Assembly (NCBI GenBank): GCA_963847615.1
Contig: CAWKAN010000014.1
Span: 198,830-262,829, forward strand
Origin: Palsa-883 sp963847615
GTDB taxonomy: Bacteria; Pseudomonadota; Alphaproteobacteria; Acetobacterales; Acetobacteraceae
Direction: 5' to 3'
DNA: 64,000 nucleotides
The position numbers and the translations under genes were made by a program. Shown in pieces: positions 1 to 9,586 of the stretch. Below the pieces are notes generated by a model, which saw nothing but the letters and a program-made list of their open reading frames with translations, was not told the origin of the DNA and ran no database searches. Each line of letters begins with the position of its first letter. Position 1 is the first letter of the stretch.

Positions 1-465
1 CCGGTGGACGAACTGGCGGAGATCGAGGGCTTCGATGACTCGGTCGGCGCCGAACTGATCCGCCGCGCCGAGGCGTTCCTCACCCGCCGCGACAACGAGC
101 TGAACGCGCAGCGCATCACGCTCGGCGTCAGCGACGACATCGCGGCGATCGAGGCGTTCACCCCGGCGATGCTGGTGGCGCTGGGCGAGAAGGGGGTGAA
201 GACGCTCGATGACCTGGCCGATCTGGCCTCGGACGAGCTGATCGAGATCTCGGCACCGACGCGATGGACCCGACCGTCGCCAACGACGTGATCATGGCGG
301 CGCGCGCCCACTGGTTCGCGGAAGGGGATGCCCCAGCCGGACGCCCCAGCGGGCGCCGCTGCCGGTGTCCCTGGCGACGCCGCGGCCGGTGTCCCTGGCG
401 AGGGCAGCGCGGATGCACCGGACGCGAATGCACCGGACCAGGTGCAGGAGGCGAGCCACGACTGA
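1..465 (+). CDS. nusA: NusA transcription factor, C-terminal part (partial, two compensating frameshifts)
   Basis: This is the 3' end of the gene for NusA, the RNA polymerase-bound elongation, termination and antitermination factor. The visible residues are the C-terminal acidic helix-hairpin-helix repeats (ELAEIEGFDDSVGAELIRRA, then FTPAMLVALGEKGVKTLDDL). Frame 1 is left at about position 254, where one base seems missing before a GTDAMDP segment. It is regained at about 320-337, after which a low-complexity Ala/Gly/Pro/Asp tail ends in a TGA at 463-465. The ylxR, infB and rbfA genes follow in the order usual for this operon. Because NusA is essential and the shifts cancel, sequence error is the likeliest cause. 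The start lies outside the window. Confidence 0.85.
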
Positions 466-1138
466 CGCCGCCCTCGCGCCGCAGGACGATGCCGAGGACG
501 ACGCACCGGACACCGGTCCGCTGCGCCGCTGCGTGGTCACGCGCGCCCGGCTGCCGAAGGAACGGATGATCCGCTTCGTCATCGGTCCGGACCGCGCCGT
601 GGTGCCCGATCTCGCCGAACGCCTGCCGGGACGGGGAATCTGGTTGAGTGCGGCGAGGGATGTGGTACAAGCTGCCCGCCTGCGGGGCGCTTTCGCCAAA
701 GCGGCCCGCGGCCCGGTCACTGTGCCCCCCGACCTTCTCGAGATGTTGCAGGCGGCGCTGGTCCGGCGGATCAGTGAGCTGTTGGGCCTCGCGCGGCGGG
801 CCGGGCAGGCGGTGGCCGGCTTCGAGAAGGCGCGTGAGTGGCTGCGGGCCGGGCGCGCCGGGCTGGTGGTGCAGGCGGCGGACGGCAGCGCCGACGAGCG
901 GGTGCGGTTTCTCTCCGGTGCCCGCGGCACCGTGGCGGTGCACGCGCCGCTGCCGGCCGCGGCGCTGGGGGGCGTGTTCGGCCGGGATCGCGCCGTGCAT
1001 GTCGTGGTGCTGCCCGGGACATTGGCCGACCGTATCGGTCTGGAATGCACGCGGCTTGCCGGGCTTGCGCCCGAGCCGGCCGCGAACGACAAGGTTGACC
1101 CGGCGAATTTTCGCCAGCGTGGTGTGCGGGACGAATGA
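458..1138 (+). CDS. ylxR: YlxR (DUF448) RNA-binding protein fused to an L7Ae-like domain
   Basis: The N-terminal third carries the DUF448/YlxR signature (LRRCVVTRARLPKERMIRF, then LPGRGIWLSAARDVV). The second half resembles the ribosomal L7Ae/L30e fold (ISELLGLARRAGQAVAGFEK). This fusion is standard in alphaproteobacteria between nusA and infB. The start is unclear. A strong AGGAGG at 446-451 lies six bases before an ACG at 458 that overlaps the nusA stop region. A single C-to-T change would make this ACG an ATG. The nearest upstream in-frame ATG, at 365, lies deep inside nusA. The TGA at the end overlaps the infB start (ATGA). The role is presumed RNA or nucleoid binding. Confidence 0.85.
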   Translation, partial: TTDAALAPQDDAEDDAPDTGPLRRCVVTRARLPKERMIRFVIGPDRAVVPDLAERLPGRGIWLSAARDVVQAARLRGAFAKAARGPVTVPPDLLEMLQAALVRRISELLGLARRAGQAVAGFEKAREWLRAGRAGLVVQAADGSADERVRFLSGARGTVAVHAPLPAAALGGVFGRDRAVHVVVLPGTLADRIGLECTRLAGLAPEPAANDKVDPANFRQRGVRDE

Positions 1139-3791
1139 GCGAGACCAACGATCAGGACACGAACAAGGGCCGCCTCTCCCTCCGCCCGGTCGGGCGATCG
1201 GAGGGTGGCCGTACGGTTGACGCGGGCTCGGTGCGGCAGAGCTTCAGCCATGGCCGTTCCAAGGTGGTGCAGGTCGAGGTGCGCAAGAAGCGCGCGCTGC
1301 AACCCGGCCAGCACGCCGGCGGCGCCGCCCCGGCGCCACCACCGGTGGTCCGGGCGTCAGCGCGGCACCCGCGGCCTCCGCGATGCGCGCCGCCGCCCAG
1401 CAGGGACGGCCGCAGACCGCGCCGCGCGCGCTGACCGCGACCGAGCTTGCCGCCCGCCAGCGCGCGCTGGCCGACCAGCAGCGCGATGCCGCCAGGCGGC
1501 GAGGCGGAGCGGCGCGAGCAGGAGAAGATCTCCATCCTGTCGGCCGCCGAGGAAGCGCGCCGACGCGAGGAGGAGGCCCGCAAGGCCGCCGAGGAAGCCG
1601 CCAGGCGCGAGGCGGAGGAGCGGGTCCGGCTTGCCGCCGAAGCGGCGCGCCAGGCCGCCGAGGCGGCCGCGCCCGCCGCCGCGCCCGTCGCCCGCACCGC
1701 GGAGGAGCAGCGCCGCCGCCCGGCCACCCCGGCCGCCGCGCCGGGCACGCCGACCGAGACCCTGCGGCTGCGCCCGACCGTGCGCGGACCCGAGGAGGAC
1801 GAAGAAGCCCGCCCGATCCGCCGTCCCGGCGCCGCGGTTCCGCCGCGCCGGCCGGCCGTGGTCGCGCCCAAGAAGGGCGTCGACGATCGTCGCCGCGCCG
1901 GGCGCATCGACGTGCAGGCCGCCATCGAGGGCGAGGACGATCGCGTCCGCTCGCTCGCCTCGGTCCGCCGCCAGCGCGAGCGCGAACGGCGCCAGGCAGA
2001 ACTGGAGCGGTTGCGCTCCGATCAGGTGAAAGTTGTGCGAGACGTCATTCTGCCCGAACAGATTACCGTGCAGGAGCTGGCCAACCGCATGGCCGCGCGC
2101 ACGCGGCGACGTGGTCAAGGCGCTGATGAAGCTCGGCGTGATGGCCACCGTCACCCAGACGCTGGACGCCGACACCGCGGAGCTGGTGGTGCAGGAATTC
2201 GGCCACCGCGCCCGCCGGGTGTCGGAAGCCGATGTCGAGATCGGCCTGGAAGGCGAAGTCGACACCGACGAGGAACTGCTGCCCCGCGCGCCCGTGGTCA
2301 CCATCATGGGCCACGTCGATCACGGCAAGACCTCATTGCTCGACGCGCTGCGCGCGACCGACGTCGCCGCCGGCGAGGCGGGCGGCATCACCCAGCATAT
2401 CGGCGCCTACCAGGTGCAGATGGCGAGCGGCGAGCACATCACCTTCATCGACACCCCGGGCCACGAGGCGTTCACCGCGATGCGGGCGCGCGGCGCGTCG
2501 GTGACCGACATCGTCGTGCTGGTGGTGGCCGCCGATGACGGCGTGATGCCGCAGACGATCGAGGCGATCCGCCACGCCAAGGCGGCGCACGCGCCGCTGA
2601 TCGTCGCCATCAACAAGATGGACAAGCCGGACGCCAATCCGACCCGGGTGCGCCAGGAGCTGCTCAGCTACGAGGTCGTGGTCGAGGACATGGGCGGCGA
2701 GACCCAGGACGTCGAGGTTTCGGCGCTGAAGAAGACCGGGCTCGACAAGCTGGCCGAGGCGATCCTGCTGCAGGCGGAAGTGCTCGACCTGAAGGCCAAC
2801 CCGAACCGCAGCGCCGAGGGCACGGTGATCGAAAGCCGGCTCGACCGCGGCCGCGGGCCGATCGCCACCGTGCTGGTGCAGAAGGGCACGCTGCACCAGG
2901 GCGAGATCGTCGTCGCCGGCGCCGAATGGGGCCGGGTGCGCGCCATGCTGGACGACAAGGGCCGCCCGCTGAGCGAAGCCGGGCCGTCGACGCCGGTGGA
3001 GATTCTCGGCCTGGCCGGCATTCCCTCGGCCGGCGAGCCGCTGGTGGTGGTGGCAGACGAAGGCCGCGCCCGCGAGATCACCGAATTCCGCGGCCGCCGG
3101 CTGCGCGACCGGGCCGCCGGCGTCACCGCCGGGGCGCGCGGCACGCTCGACGAGATGCTGGCCCGCATCCAGGCCGGCGTGCAGAAGGAAGTCTGCGTGC
3201 TGATCAAGGCCGACGTGCAGGGCAGCGCCGAGGCGATCCAGGCCACGGTGCTGAAGCACGGCGCAGGACGAGGTGAAGGTCCGCGTGCTGCTGGCCGGCG
3301 TCGGGCAGATCACCGAAAGCGACATCCAGCTCGCCAAGGCCTCGGGCGCGGTGATCGTCGCGTTCAACGTGCGCGCCACCTCGCAGGCGCGCGAGCTGGC
3401 GCAGCGGGACGGCGTGGACATCCGCTACTACTCGATCATCTACGAGGTCTCCGACGACATCGAGAAGCTGGTCAAGGGCAAGATCGCGCCGAAGGAGCGC
3501 GAGAGGTTCCTCGGCTACGCCGAGGTTCGGAAAGTGTTCAACATCACCAAGACCGGCAAGGTCGCCGGCTGCATGGTGACCGACGGGCTGGTGAAGCGCG
3601 GCGCCGGGGTGCGCGTGCTGCGCGAGAACGTGGTGATCCACGCCGGCGAGCTGTCGCAGCTGAAGCGCTTCAAGGACGACGTGCGCGAGGTTGCGCGCGG
3701 CTACGAGTGCGGGCTGTCGTTCGCCAACTTCCACGACCTGCAGGAAGGCGATGTGGTCGAATGCTACGAAACGGAGCTGGTTCCGGCTTGA
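1135..3791 (+). CDS. infB: Translation initiation factor IF-2 (apparent multiple frameshifts)
   Basis: IF-2 is the GTPase that brings initiator tRNA to the ribosome. The sequence shows the N-terminal IF2-associated region, a long Ala/Glu/Arg coiled coil, the IF2_N segment (ILPEQITVQELANRMA), the G1 motif GHVDHGKT, the DTPGHE motif, NKMD, and the C-terminal beta-barrel domains. The reading frame is broken at about 1330-1350, 1495, 2103 and 3263. The first two shifts cancel each other. At 3263 one extra G turns an expected KHGQDEVKVRV into nonsense. All parts are otherwise well conserved and in order, so the gene is probably intact in the organism. It starts in the ATGA overlap with ylxR. Confidence 0.9.
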
Positions 3792-4276
3792 GCAAGCCGG
3801 GTTCCGGGCCGTCACGGCAAGCGCCGCGCGACGGGGCAAAGCGGCAGAAGCCGCGTGACGGGGCGACGCGGAAGGAACCGCGCAGTGGATCTTCCCGGCG
3901 CAAACCGGTTACCGGGCCGACGCAGCGCCAGCTGCGCATCGCCGAGGAGATCCGGCACGTGCTGGCCGGGGTGTTCGCGCGCCACGAGGTCCGCGACCCC
4001 GAGTTGGCGGGCGCGGATATCACCGTCACCGAAGTACGGATCGGCCCCGACCTGAAGCATGCGATCGCCTTCGTGGCGCGGCTGGGGCGCGAGGATATCG
4101 ACGAGCTGCTGGCGGCGCTGAAACGCGCCGCGCCGTTCCTGCGCGCACAGGTGGCGCATTTGGTGCAGTTGAAGTTCGCCCCCGACCTGACCTTCCAGCC
4201 GGACCGCGCGCTGGACTACGCCAGCAAGATCGACCGGCTGTTGCACTCGCCCAAGGTGGCGCAGGACCTCGGCTGA
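3788..4276 (+). CDS. rbfA: Ribosome-binding factor A
   Basis: RbfA helps mature the 16S rRNA 5' end on the 30S subunit. The KH-like core is clear from about residue 45 (RQLRIAEEIRHVLAGVF, DITVTEVRIGPDLKHA, RAQVAHLVQLKFAPDLTF). The first 40 residues are a basic Lys/Arg/Pro-rich extension. I choose the TTG at 3788, whose last two bases form the infB TGA stop (TTGA overlap), because no ATG fits better and the two genes would be translationally coupled. It closes the nusA-ylxR-infB-rbfA operon. TTG starts recur in this window (livF, thiE). Confidence 0.9.
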   Translation: MSKPGSGPSRQAPRDGAKRQKPRDGATRKEPRSGSSRRKPVTGPTQRQLRIAEEIRHVLAGVFARHEVRDPELAGADITVTEVRIGPDLKHAIAFVARLGREDIDELLAALKRAAPFLRAQVAHLVQLKFAPDLTFQPDRALDYASKIDRLLHSPKVAQDLG

Positions 4277-4281
4277 CGTCG

Positions 4282-5598
4282 ATGCGCGTGCCGCTGGCGG
4301 ACCAGGCTGAGCCGCCCGCGGTCTACGCGCAGGCCGCGCCGCCGCCTCCTGCCACCATTCCCCTGACCGGCCGGCCGCATGTCGGCGTGGCGGTGATCGG
4401 CGCCGGGTTCACCGGCCTGTCGGCGGCGCTGCATTTGGCCGAGGCCGGGGTCGATGTCGCGGTGCTGGAGGCGAAGGAGATCGGCTGGGGCGCCTCGGGC
4501 CGGGCGTTCGGCCAGGTGGTGCCCTATCTCAAGATCGGCCACGGCGAGATCCTGCGCCACTACGGGCCGGAGCGCGGGGCCCGCGTGATCGACGCCATCG
4601 CCGCCGGCCCCGACCTGGTGTTCGAGCTGATCGCACGGCTCGGGATCGACTGCTGGGCGGTGCGCACCGGGCTGCTGTTCGCCGCGCACGCGCCGGCGGG
4701 GCGGCGCGAGCTGGAGCGGCGCACCGCCTATTGGCAGGGCCGCGGCGCGCCGGTCGAGATGCTGGAGGGGGCGGAATGCGCCGCCGCGGTGGGCTCGTCG
4801 CTGTACCAGGCGGCGTCGCTGGATCGGCGGGGCGGCAACATCAATCCCTTGGCCTACGCGCGCGGGCTGGCGGGCGCGGCGGTGGCGGCCGGGGCGGCGA
4901 TCCACCCATGGACGCCGGTGCGCGGCATCGCGCGGCAGGGCGGGCGCTGGGCGGTGGACGCCGGGGCGGCGGGGCTGACCGCGGATGTCGTGCTGCTGGC
5001 GACCAACGCCTATACCGGCGCGCTGTGGCCGGGGCTGCGCGAGAGCATCATTGCGCTGCGCGGGCATGGCTTCGTCTCGGCGCCGCTGTCGGACAACGTG
5101 GCAGGCTCGATCCTACCCGGGCGGCAATCGCTGACCGACACGCGGCGGCTGTTCTCCGGGGTGCGCAGGCTGCCGGACGGGCGGCTGCATGCCAGCGCCT
5201 ATGGGCCGATCGGCGGGGCGGAGCGGGCGGCGGATTTCCGCCGCGTGGATGGGCGGATCAGGCGGTTGTATCCGCAACTGGGCGCGGTGCGGTGGGACGC
5301 GGCGTGGAGCGGGTGGGTGGCGATGACCACCGACCATGTGCCGCGGGTGCACGAGCTGGCGCCGGGGCTGTTCGCCGGGCTGGGCTACAATGGGCGGGGG
5401 ATTGCCGCGGCGACGCTGATGGGGCGCGAGCTGGCGGGGCGGGCGCGCGGGCAGGGCGACGCGGCGCTGGTGTTCCCGCTGGTCCCGGTGCGGCCGTTGC
5501 CGTGGCACCGCGCGGCGCCGTTCCTGGTCGGGGCCTTGGCGCGGCGGTACCGCGTGCTGGATGTGGTGGAGGAGCTGCGGTTCCTGCCGCGGGGGTGA
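4282..5598 (+). CDS. FAD-dependent amino acid/amine oxidoreductase (DAO family)
   Basis: The protein has 438 residues. After a Pro/Ala-rich leader of about 35 residues, the Rossmann dinucleotide motif appears as VAVIGAGFTGLSAALHLAEA, followed by GWGASGRAFGQV, which is the usual flavin-contact region of glycine/D-amino-acid oxidases. The C-terminal GYNGRGIAAATLMGRELA segment is the second FAD-binding motif. Closest families by recollection are PuuB-like gamma-glutamylputrescine oxidases. The substrate cannot be read from the sequence, though oxidative deamination of an amine or amino acid is likely. It starts six bases after rbfA and may read through from that operon. Confidence 0.85.
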   Translation: MRVPLADQAEPPAVYAQAAPPPPATIPLTGRPHVGVAVIGAGFTGLSAALHLAEAGVDVAVLEAKEIGWGASGRAFGQVVPYLKIGHGEILRHYGPERGARVIDAIAAGPDLVFELIARLGIDCWAVRTGLLFAAHAPAGRRELERRTAYWQGRGAPVEMLEGAECAAAVGSSLYQAASLDRRGGNINPLAYARGLAGAAVAAGAAIHPWTPVRGIARQGGRWAVDAGAAGLTADVVLLATNAYTGALWPGLRESIIALRGHGFVSAPLSDNVAGSILPGRQSLTDTRRLFSGVRRLPDGRLHASAYGPIGGAERAADFRRVDGRIRRLYPQLGAVRWDAAWSGWVAMTTDHVPRVHELAPGLFAGLGYNGRGIAAATLMGRELAGRARGQGDAALVFPLVPVRPLPWHRAAPFLVGALARRYRVLDVVEELRFLPRG

Positions 5599-5664
5599 GG
5601 CGCGCGGCGACGGTCCGCGCGCGGCGGCGTAGGGTTGCCGCATCCTGGTTGAGGGGGCATCGCC

Positions 5665-6186
5665 ATGATCACCGCCATCGTGCTGTACGACCTGCCGGAG
5701 ACGATCGGGCTGGCGGAATGCCGCGCGCATTTCGCCCGGATCGCGCCGGAGTTCCTCGGGGTGCCGGGGTTCGTGCGCAAGCAGTTCATCTGCCGGCGCG
5801 ACGGCAAGGAAGCGGGCGGGGCGTATCTGTGGGAGAGCCAGGCGGCGGCCGAGGCGTTCTACGCGGGGCCGTGGGGTGCGGGCATCCGGGCGCGCTACGG
5901 CTGCGAACCGCGGATCAGCTACTGCGAGACGGTGGCGCTCGCCGACATGGAACGCGGCATGGCGGGGGGCTGGACTGATACGAGGCGGCGAAATGATGGA
6001 CCGGCGCTGCCTACCGCGGCCAGTCCAGCCGCGGCTCTGACCGGCCCGTGCCCTCCGATCTTCCCGCCGCGGCCGGCCGCGCCGCGTCCCGCCGCGGGCC
6101 GCGCCCGGTCCAGCCGGGCGAGGGTGCGCGCGGCGCCTGCTCCTCCAGCTCGTGCGCGGCCGGCGGGATCGGTGGGCGGGTCATGA
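5665..6186 (+). CDS. YdhR-like/antibiotic-monooxygenase-fold small protein with read-through tail
   Basis: The first roughly 105 residues (MITAIVLYDLPETIGLAECR, GFVRKQFICRRDGKEAGGAY, YLWESQAAAEAFY) match the dimeric alpha-beta barrel (ABM superfamily), usually about 100 residues long. After that the frame runs on for about 65 low-complexity Pro/Ala/Arg residues, ending inside the convergent gene on the other strand. A stop in another frame at 5976-5978 suggests that a base change has removed the natural end. The function is unknown; this fold includes monooxygenases and binding proteins. A plausible start ATG follows GAGGGGGC at 5652-5659. Confidence 0.65.
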   Translation: MITAIVLYDLPETIGLAECRAHFARIAPEFLGVPGFVRKQFICRRDGKEAGGAYLWESQAAAEAFYAGPWGAGIRARYGCEPRISYCETVALADMERGMAGGWTDTRRRNDGPALPTAASPAAALTGPCPPIFPPRPAAPRPAAGRARSSRARVRAAPAPPARARPAGSVGGS

Positions 6187-6469
6187 GCGGGGCTCCGCGG
6201 CGCGCCGCGTCGTCCTGCCGCGGGGCGTAGACCTCCTCGAAATCGGCGCGGTAGTCCGCCGCGCCTGGCTCGCGCAGCCGCAGCGCCAGGCTGCGGATCT
6301 CGCCCTGGATCTCGTCCAGCCGCGCCTCGACCACGTCCAGCCGGCCTTTCACGCCGATCACGCTGAACGGCATGAACAGAAAGGCCAGCGCATAGAGCAG
6401 CGCGGGGACCAGCAGCAGCAGCGGCACCCACCAGGGGAGCCAGTCGGGCAACGCGAAGGGCAGGGTCAT
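6011..6469 (-). CDS. Small membrane-anchored protein of unknown function
   Basis: This 152-residue protein starts with a strongly hydrophobic stretch of about 30 residues (WWVPLLLLVPALLYALAFLF), predicted to be one or two membrane passes. A short coiled-coil-like segment follows (VVEARLDEIQGEIRSLALRL), then a Pro/Arg-rich disordered tail. I do not recognise a named family. It is convergent with the small ABM-fold gene and overlaps that gene's abnormal tail, which supports a real stop having been lost there. Inference: a peripheral membrane scaffold or stress protein. Confidence 0.6.
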   Translation of the reverse strand: MTLPFALPDWLPWWVPLLLLVPALLYALAFLFMPFSVIGVKGRLDVVEARLDEIQGEIRSLALRLREPGAADYRADFEEVYAPRQDDAARRGAPLMTRPPIPPAAHELEEQAPRAPSPGWTGRGPRRDAARPAAAGRSEGTGRSEPRLDWPR

Positions 6470-6668
6470 GACCGCAATCTAGCATCCAAAGTGGGGCGCA
6501 TCCATCACGCGATTTGGCGCTGGCGGGGGTTGGGTTGGCCGGTCCGCGCGGCCTGTGCGCGTTGCATGGTCATCGCCGGGGCAGGTTGGATGAAGATGAG
6601 CACTCTGCGTCCCACCGAGGGTCAAGCGACCTGCCAGTGCAGGCTTCGCGCGAGGGAGCGAACGCGCC

Positions 6669-6929
6669 GTGCTTGGCGAGTTGACCACGCCTGGGCTTCT
6701 CGCACGCATCGCGCCCGGACCGGGGACAATGGGGGGTAAGCCCGTGATCGGGGGGCGGCGCATGACGGCCGCGATGGTGTTGACGATGCTCGCCGATGGC
6801 GCCGGGCGGGAGGCCGTTCCGGCAGCTTCTCCCGTGCTTGAGCCGGCGGAGATTGATGGCTGGCTGCTATCGGCCGCGCGCCTGAGCGACGTGGCGGCTG
6901 CCGAAGGCCCGGCAATCGCCGCCGGATAG
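6669..6929 (+). CDS. DUF433 protein (VapB45-type antitoxin-like)
   Basis: The segment GPGTMGGKPVIGGRRMTAAM followed by VLTMLADGAGREAV has the spacing of DUF433 helix-turn-helix proteins (consensus GKPVIxGTRI...LLADG). These often act as antitoxins beside PIN-domain toxins. Only 86 residues are present and no toxin gene lies downstream. Instead the gene ends at the edge of an IS66 fragment. The start may be the ATG at 6729 rather than 6669. It may be an orphan left by a deletion. Confidence 0.6.
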   Translation: MLGELTTPGLLARIAPGPGTMGGKPVIGGRRMTAAMVLTMLADGAGREAVPAASPVLEPAEIDGWLLSAARLSDVAAAEGPAIAAG

Positions 6930-6930
6930 T

Positions 6931-7209
6931 GTGCGTGTCGCCAGTCCGGCGACGCGCCACCGGTGTTGGGCGGCTGGGGCGGGGCGGCTTCTCGGCGGGA
7001 TCAGGCAGGTTCGCCTTCTGGCCCTTCGACGGCGGCAGGCTCGAGTTGTCCGGCGTCTTCGGCGGGGTCGCGAGCTTGGCTTCCAGTTCGGCGATGCGCG
7101 CGGTCAGGACGCTGATTTGCTGCGCCTGCGCCTCGATCTGCGCATGCTGCGCCAGGATCGGGGCGATCAGCTCATCACGGGAGAGGGCGAGGAGGCCTGC
7201 GTGGTTCAC
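6931..7209 (-). pseudogene. IS66-family transposase (TnpC), N-terminal remnant
   Basis: Reading from 7209 leftwards the protein begins MNHAGLLALSRDELIAPILA and continues through a leucine-zipper-like coiled coil (ISVLTARIAELEAKLATPP) to TPDNSSLPPSKGQKANLP. This is the characteristic start of IS66 TnpC. Similarity fades after about 90 residues, near 6935, where the DUF433 gene ends. The zinc finger and DDE catalytic domain are absent, so this is a 5' stump. The frame stays open beyond but encodes nothing recognisable. Confidence 0.75.
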
Positions 7210-7383
7210 GCCTCTCCGTGAGCCGACCCGGCCGTGACCGTGTCAAGCGGAATTTATTGGGGGTGAGCAATTACGCTGTCCGGTTCGCTGAGCCGATGTT
7301 TTCCAAACATCGCGGCCACATAATGGATTCTGACAGTTCGTTGCTGGGGTGGATTTGATCCGCTAATTGCTCTCCCCGATAAT

Positions 7384-8178
7384 ATGGCGGGGGGCCAGGC
7401 CATGAACACCGGCAAGACGTTATTCGCGCAGCTGGTGGATTTTCTGCCGTGGAGCACATTCGACCGGATTGTTGCGCGCTATAATGGCAACCGCGCCGTG
7501 CGGACGCTGCCCTGCGCCACACAGTATCAGGTGGTGGCATTTGCCCAGATCGCCTATCGGGAGAGCCTGCGCGGCAACATTCCAAGCTTCATCCATATAT
7601 CCGACGGCAAACTGCACGATGTCCATGCGCTCGATATGCTGCTTCCCGAACCTGGTGCCATCTACGTCATGGATCGGGGCTACGTGGATTTCGCCCGCCT
7701 GCATGTGCTGCATCAGGCCGGCGCCTTCTTCGTGACCCGGGCAAAATCGAACCTTGATTCCCACCGGGTTTATTCCGCACCGGCAGACCGAAGCGCAGGC
7801 GTGATCTGCGATCAGACCATCGCGAGGGACGGCTACCTCACACAGCGGAATTATCCCACACACCTGAGGCGCATTCGCTTCAAGGACCCTGAGACCGGCA
7901 AAACGCCAGTCTTCCTCACGAATCAAACGACGCTGCCGGCTTTGACAATCTGTGCCCTCTACAAGAGCCGCTGGCAGGTGGAGCCGTTCTTCAAGTGGAT
8001 CAAGCAGCATCTGCGCATCAAGCAATTCTACGGCATTTCGGAGAACGCGGTGAAGACTCAGATCTGGATCGCGGTGTCAGTCTACGTGCTGATCGCCGTC
8101 ATCAGGAAGCGACTCCGGCTGGAGGTCTCGCTCTACACATTGCTGCAGGTCTTTCCGGTCACAGTTTTCGAGAAGATG
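7384..8178 (+). pseudogene. IS4-family transposase, internally deleted and 3'-truncated
   Basis: The N-terminus (MNTGKTLFAQLVDFLPWSTF) and C-terminal catalytic part (GAIYVMDRGYVDFARLHVLH; YKSRWQVEPFFKWIKQHLRI) are those of IS4-type DDE transposases with a DUF4372-like head. The text jumps from AYRESLR directly to GNIPSFIHISDG. About a hundred residues, including the first catalytic Asp, are missing without loss of frame. The second Asp (VMDRGY) and the YREK signature (Y-R-E-K in YKSRWQVEPFFKWIK) remain. At about 8177, after FEKMP, the sequence joins a permease fragment. The copy must be inactive in cis. Confidence 0.85.
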
Positions 8179-8179
8179 C

Positions 8180-8793
8180 CGAATCAGCGGCATCCAGATC
8201 ATCTCCTCCCGCGTCCTGGACGGTCGGCGAACATTGGTGATCGGCATGGGGCTACTGGCCTTCTTCGGGGTGTCAACTTTTCCGTCTGCCTTCAGCAACG
8301 TGCCGGAGTGGGCACAGCCGTTGGTGACGTCGCCGCTCGTCTGCGCGGCACTGGTGGCGCTCTCGCTCAATCTCGTGTTCCGTCTTGGAATCCGCAGGAT
8401 CGTCACGACGACGATCGTAGCTTCCGGCTTCGATAGCGGGATGGTGGCAGATTTCATCGAGCAGGTCGCCGGCGCGTGGGGCGCACGGCGGGACGGCATC
8501 AAACGGGTGGAATTCGCCTTACAGCAGACCATCGAGGCGCTGATGCATTCATCGGCGTCAACGGTCCGATTGGTATCGAGATAAACTACGACGAGTTCGT
8601 GATCGGCGTCTCCGTGACGTATGATGGCATCCCGCTGGATTTTCCAAGCGAGAGGCCGGATGTCGAAGGCTTCTCGGAAAGTGAGGACGCCTTCGACAAG
8701 CTGGCCGGGTTCCTGATCAGGAGCCATGCCGACCGAGTCAGGGCATCCACCCGCAATGGTCAGGCGGTGCTGCGGCGGTATTTCGACCACTGA
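8180..8793 (+). pseudogene. NCS2 xanthine/uracil permease, 3' fragment
   Basis: In frame with the TTG at 8234 one reads GIQIISSRVLDGRRTLVIGM, then LLAFFGVSTFPSAF and a further hydrophobic span. This is the last part of the membrane domain of nucleobase:cation symporters. A C-terminal soluble extension follows (VASGFDSGMVADFIEQVAG). One base is lost near 8545, and the tail resumes in another frame (GPIGIEINYDEFVIGVSVTY) and ends at 8793. The 5' part of the gene is absent and replaced by the IS4 remnant, so the junction at about 8178 records an IS-associated deletion. Confidence 0.75.
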
Positions 8794-8920
8794 ACCTGGC
8801 ACATGACTCGTTGGCGCGACGAGGCTCCTCGCCTTCTACGCGGACGTGCGCAGCCGAATTTGTTCCTGACCTGGCTGCCGAGCCACCTGCAGGCCACGCG
8901 CCATCTGACAATCTTCAAGC

Positions 8921-9142
8921 TTATACCAGGCGTCCGAATGATCGACTCTTGGGCGGCGCACCCTTGTCGTGCCGGCCCCCGGGTCCGGCCGCAGGCCGGC
9001 CCGAGGACAGGCTCCGGCCAGCATCCACGAGTTCTTGCCCGCGTGCAGCAAGCAAAATCGTGGGTCCTGGGTCAGCGCCCGGCAAACGAGGGGTGCGGCG
9101 CCAATAGGTCAAACTTTCCGTCGGCTGGTATTATGCCAGGTT
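8921..9142. repeat. Small interspersed element, family B copy 1
   Basis: This segment of about 220 bp begins with TTATACCAGGCGTCC and ends with CCGTCGGCTGGTATTAT. The last 45 bases match, in reverse complement, the start of a second copy at about 33328 (TAATACCAGGCGGCGGAAAG, then TTTGACCTATCGGCGCC). The inside contains GC-rich partial palindromes and a GCATCCACGA/CGTGGGT pair typical of alphaproteobacterial intergenic repeats. No reading frame is credible. Confidence 0.7.
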
Positions 9143-9586
9143 TCGTTCGGTTATGGCCAAGAAGAGCAGCTCGCGACGGGCTTCCCACGTCTGAGCGTGG
9201 GCTTCTCCTCCCGCCCTTCGGGAGGGACCGTCGAGCGGCGCTCCGCCCCGTAGCCCCGGCTTGCTGTCGGTTCACCCGATTGCCCTGACGGCTTGATAGC
9301 AGTGAGAAGAAGGAAGCTCGGATCAGCCGCCGACCTGCCGGCATCCGGACAATCGGCAACCATCACCTGCCGACCGTTACGGAACGGACAGACGGCATAG
9401 GTCTTGCCTGCCGCGCCGCCGCCGTCCGATCGCCGCGCGACGCCGGCGCGCGATACCCCGGGGCCGATCGCCTCGATCACCCGGTCGCGGCGATTGTTCC
9501 GCGGCCGCCAGCGTCGTATACCGCCGAGGATGGCGTTCGGTACTCGCGTCATGACCACCGCCATCGCCAACCAGGAACAGCAGGCC
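9143..9586. other. Gene-poor stretch with an IS605-like hairpin
   Basis: No convincing coding region is seen. A short hairpin, CCCACG-tctga-GCGTGGG, at about 9183-9201 resembles the terminal hairpins of IS200/IS605 elements, and a CGCCCTTCGGGAGGG hairpin follows. A CACCCGATTGCCCTG word near 9270 is shared with the edge of palindrome P1. These look like remnants of mobile DNA, but nothing larger can be reconstructed. Confidence 0.35.

Noticed and set aside
158..1314. Long minus-strand frames opposite nusA/ylxR/infB
   Set aside because: They are Arg/Pro/Ala-rich mirror frames caused by high GC content and contradict clear plus-strand homology.
6669..6929. A complete toxin-antitoxin module
   Set aside because: A DUF433 antitoxin-like gene is seen but no PIN-domain or other toxin frame is adjacent.
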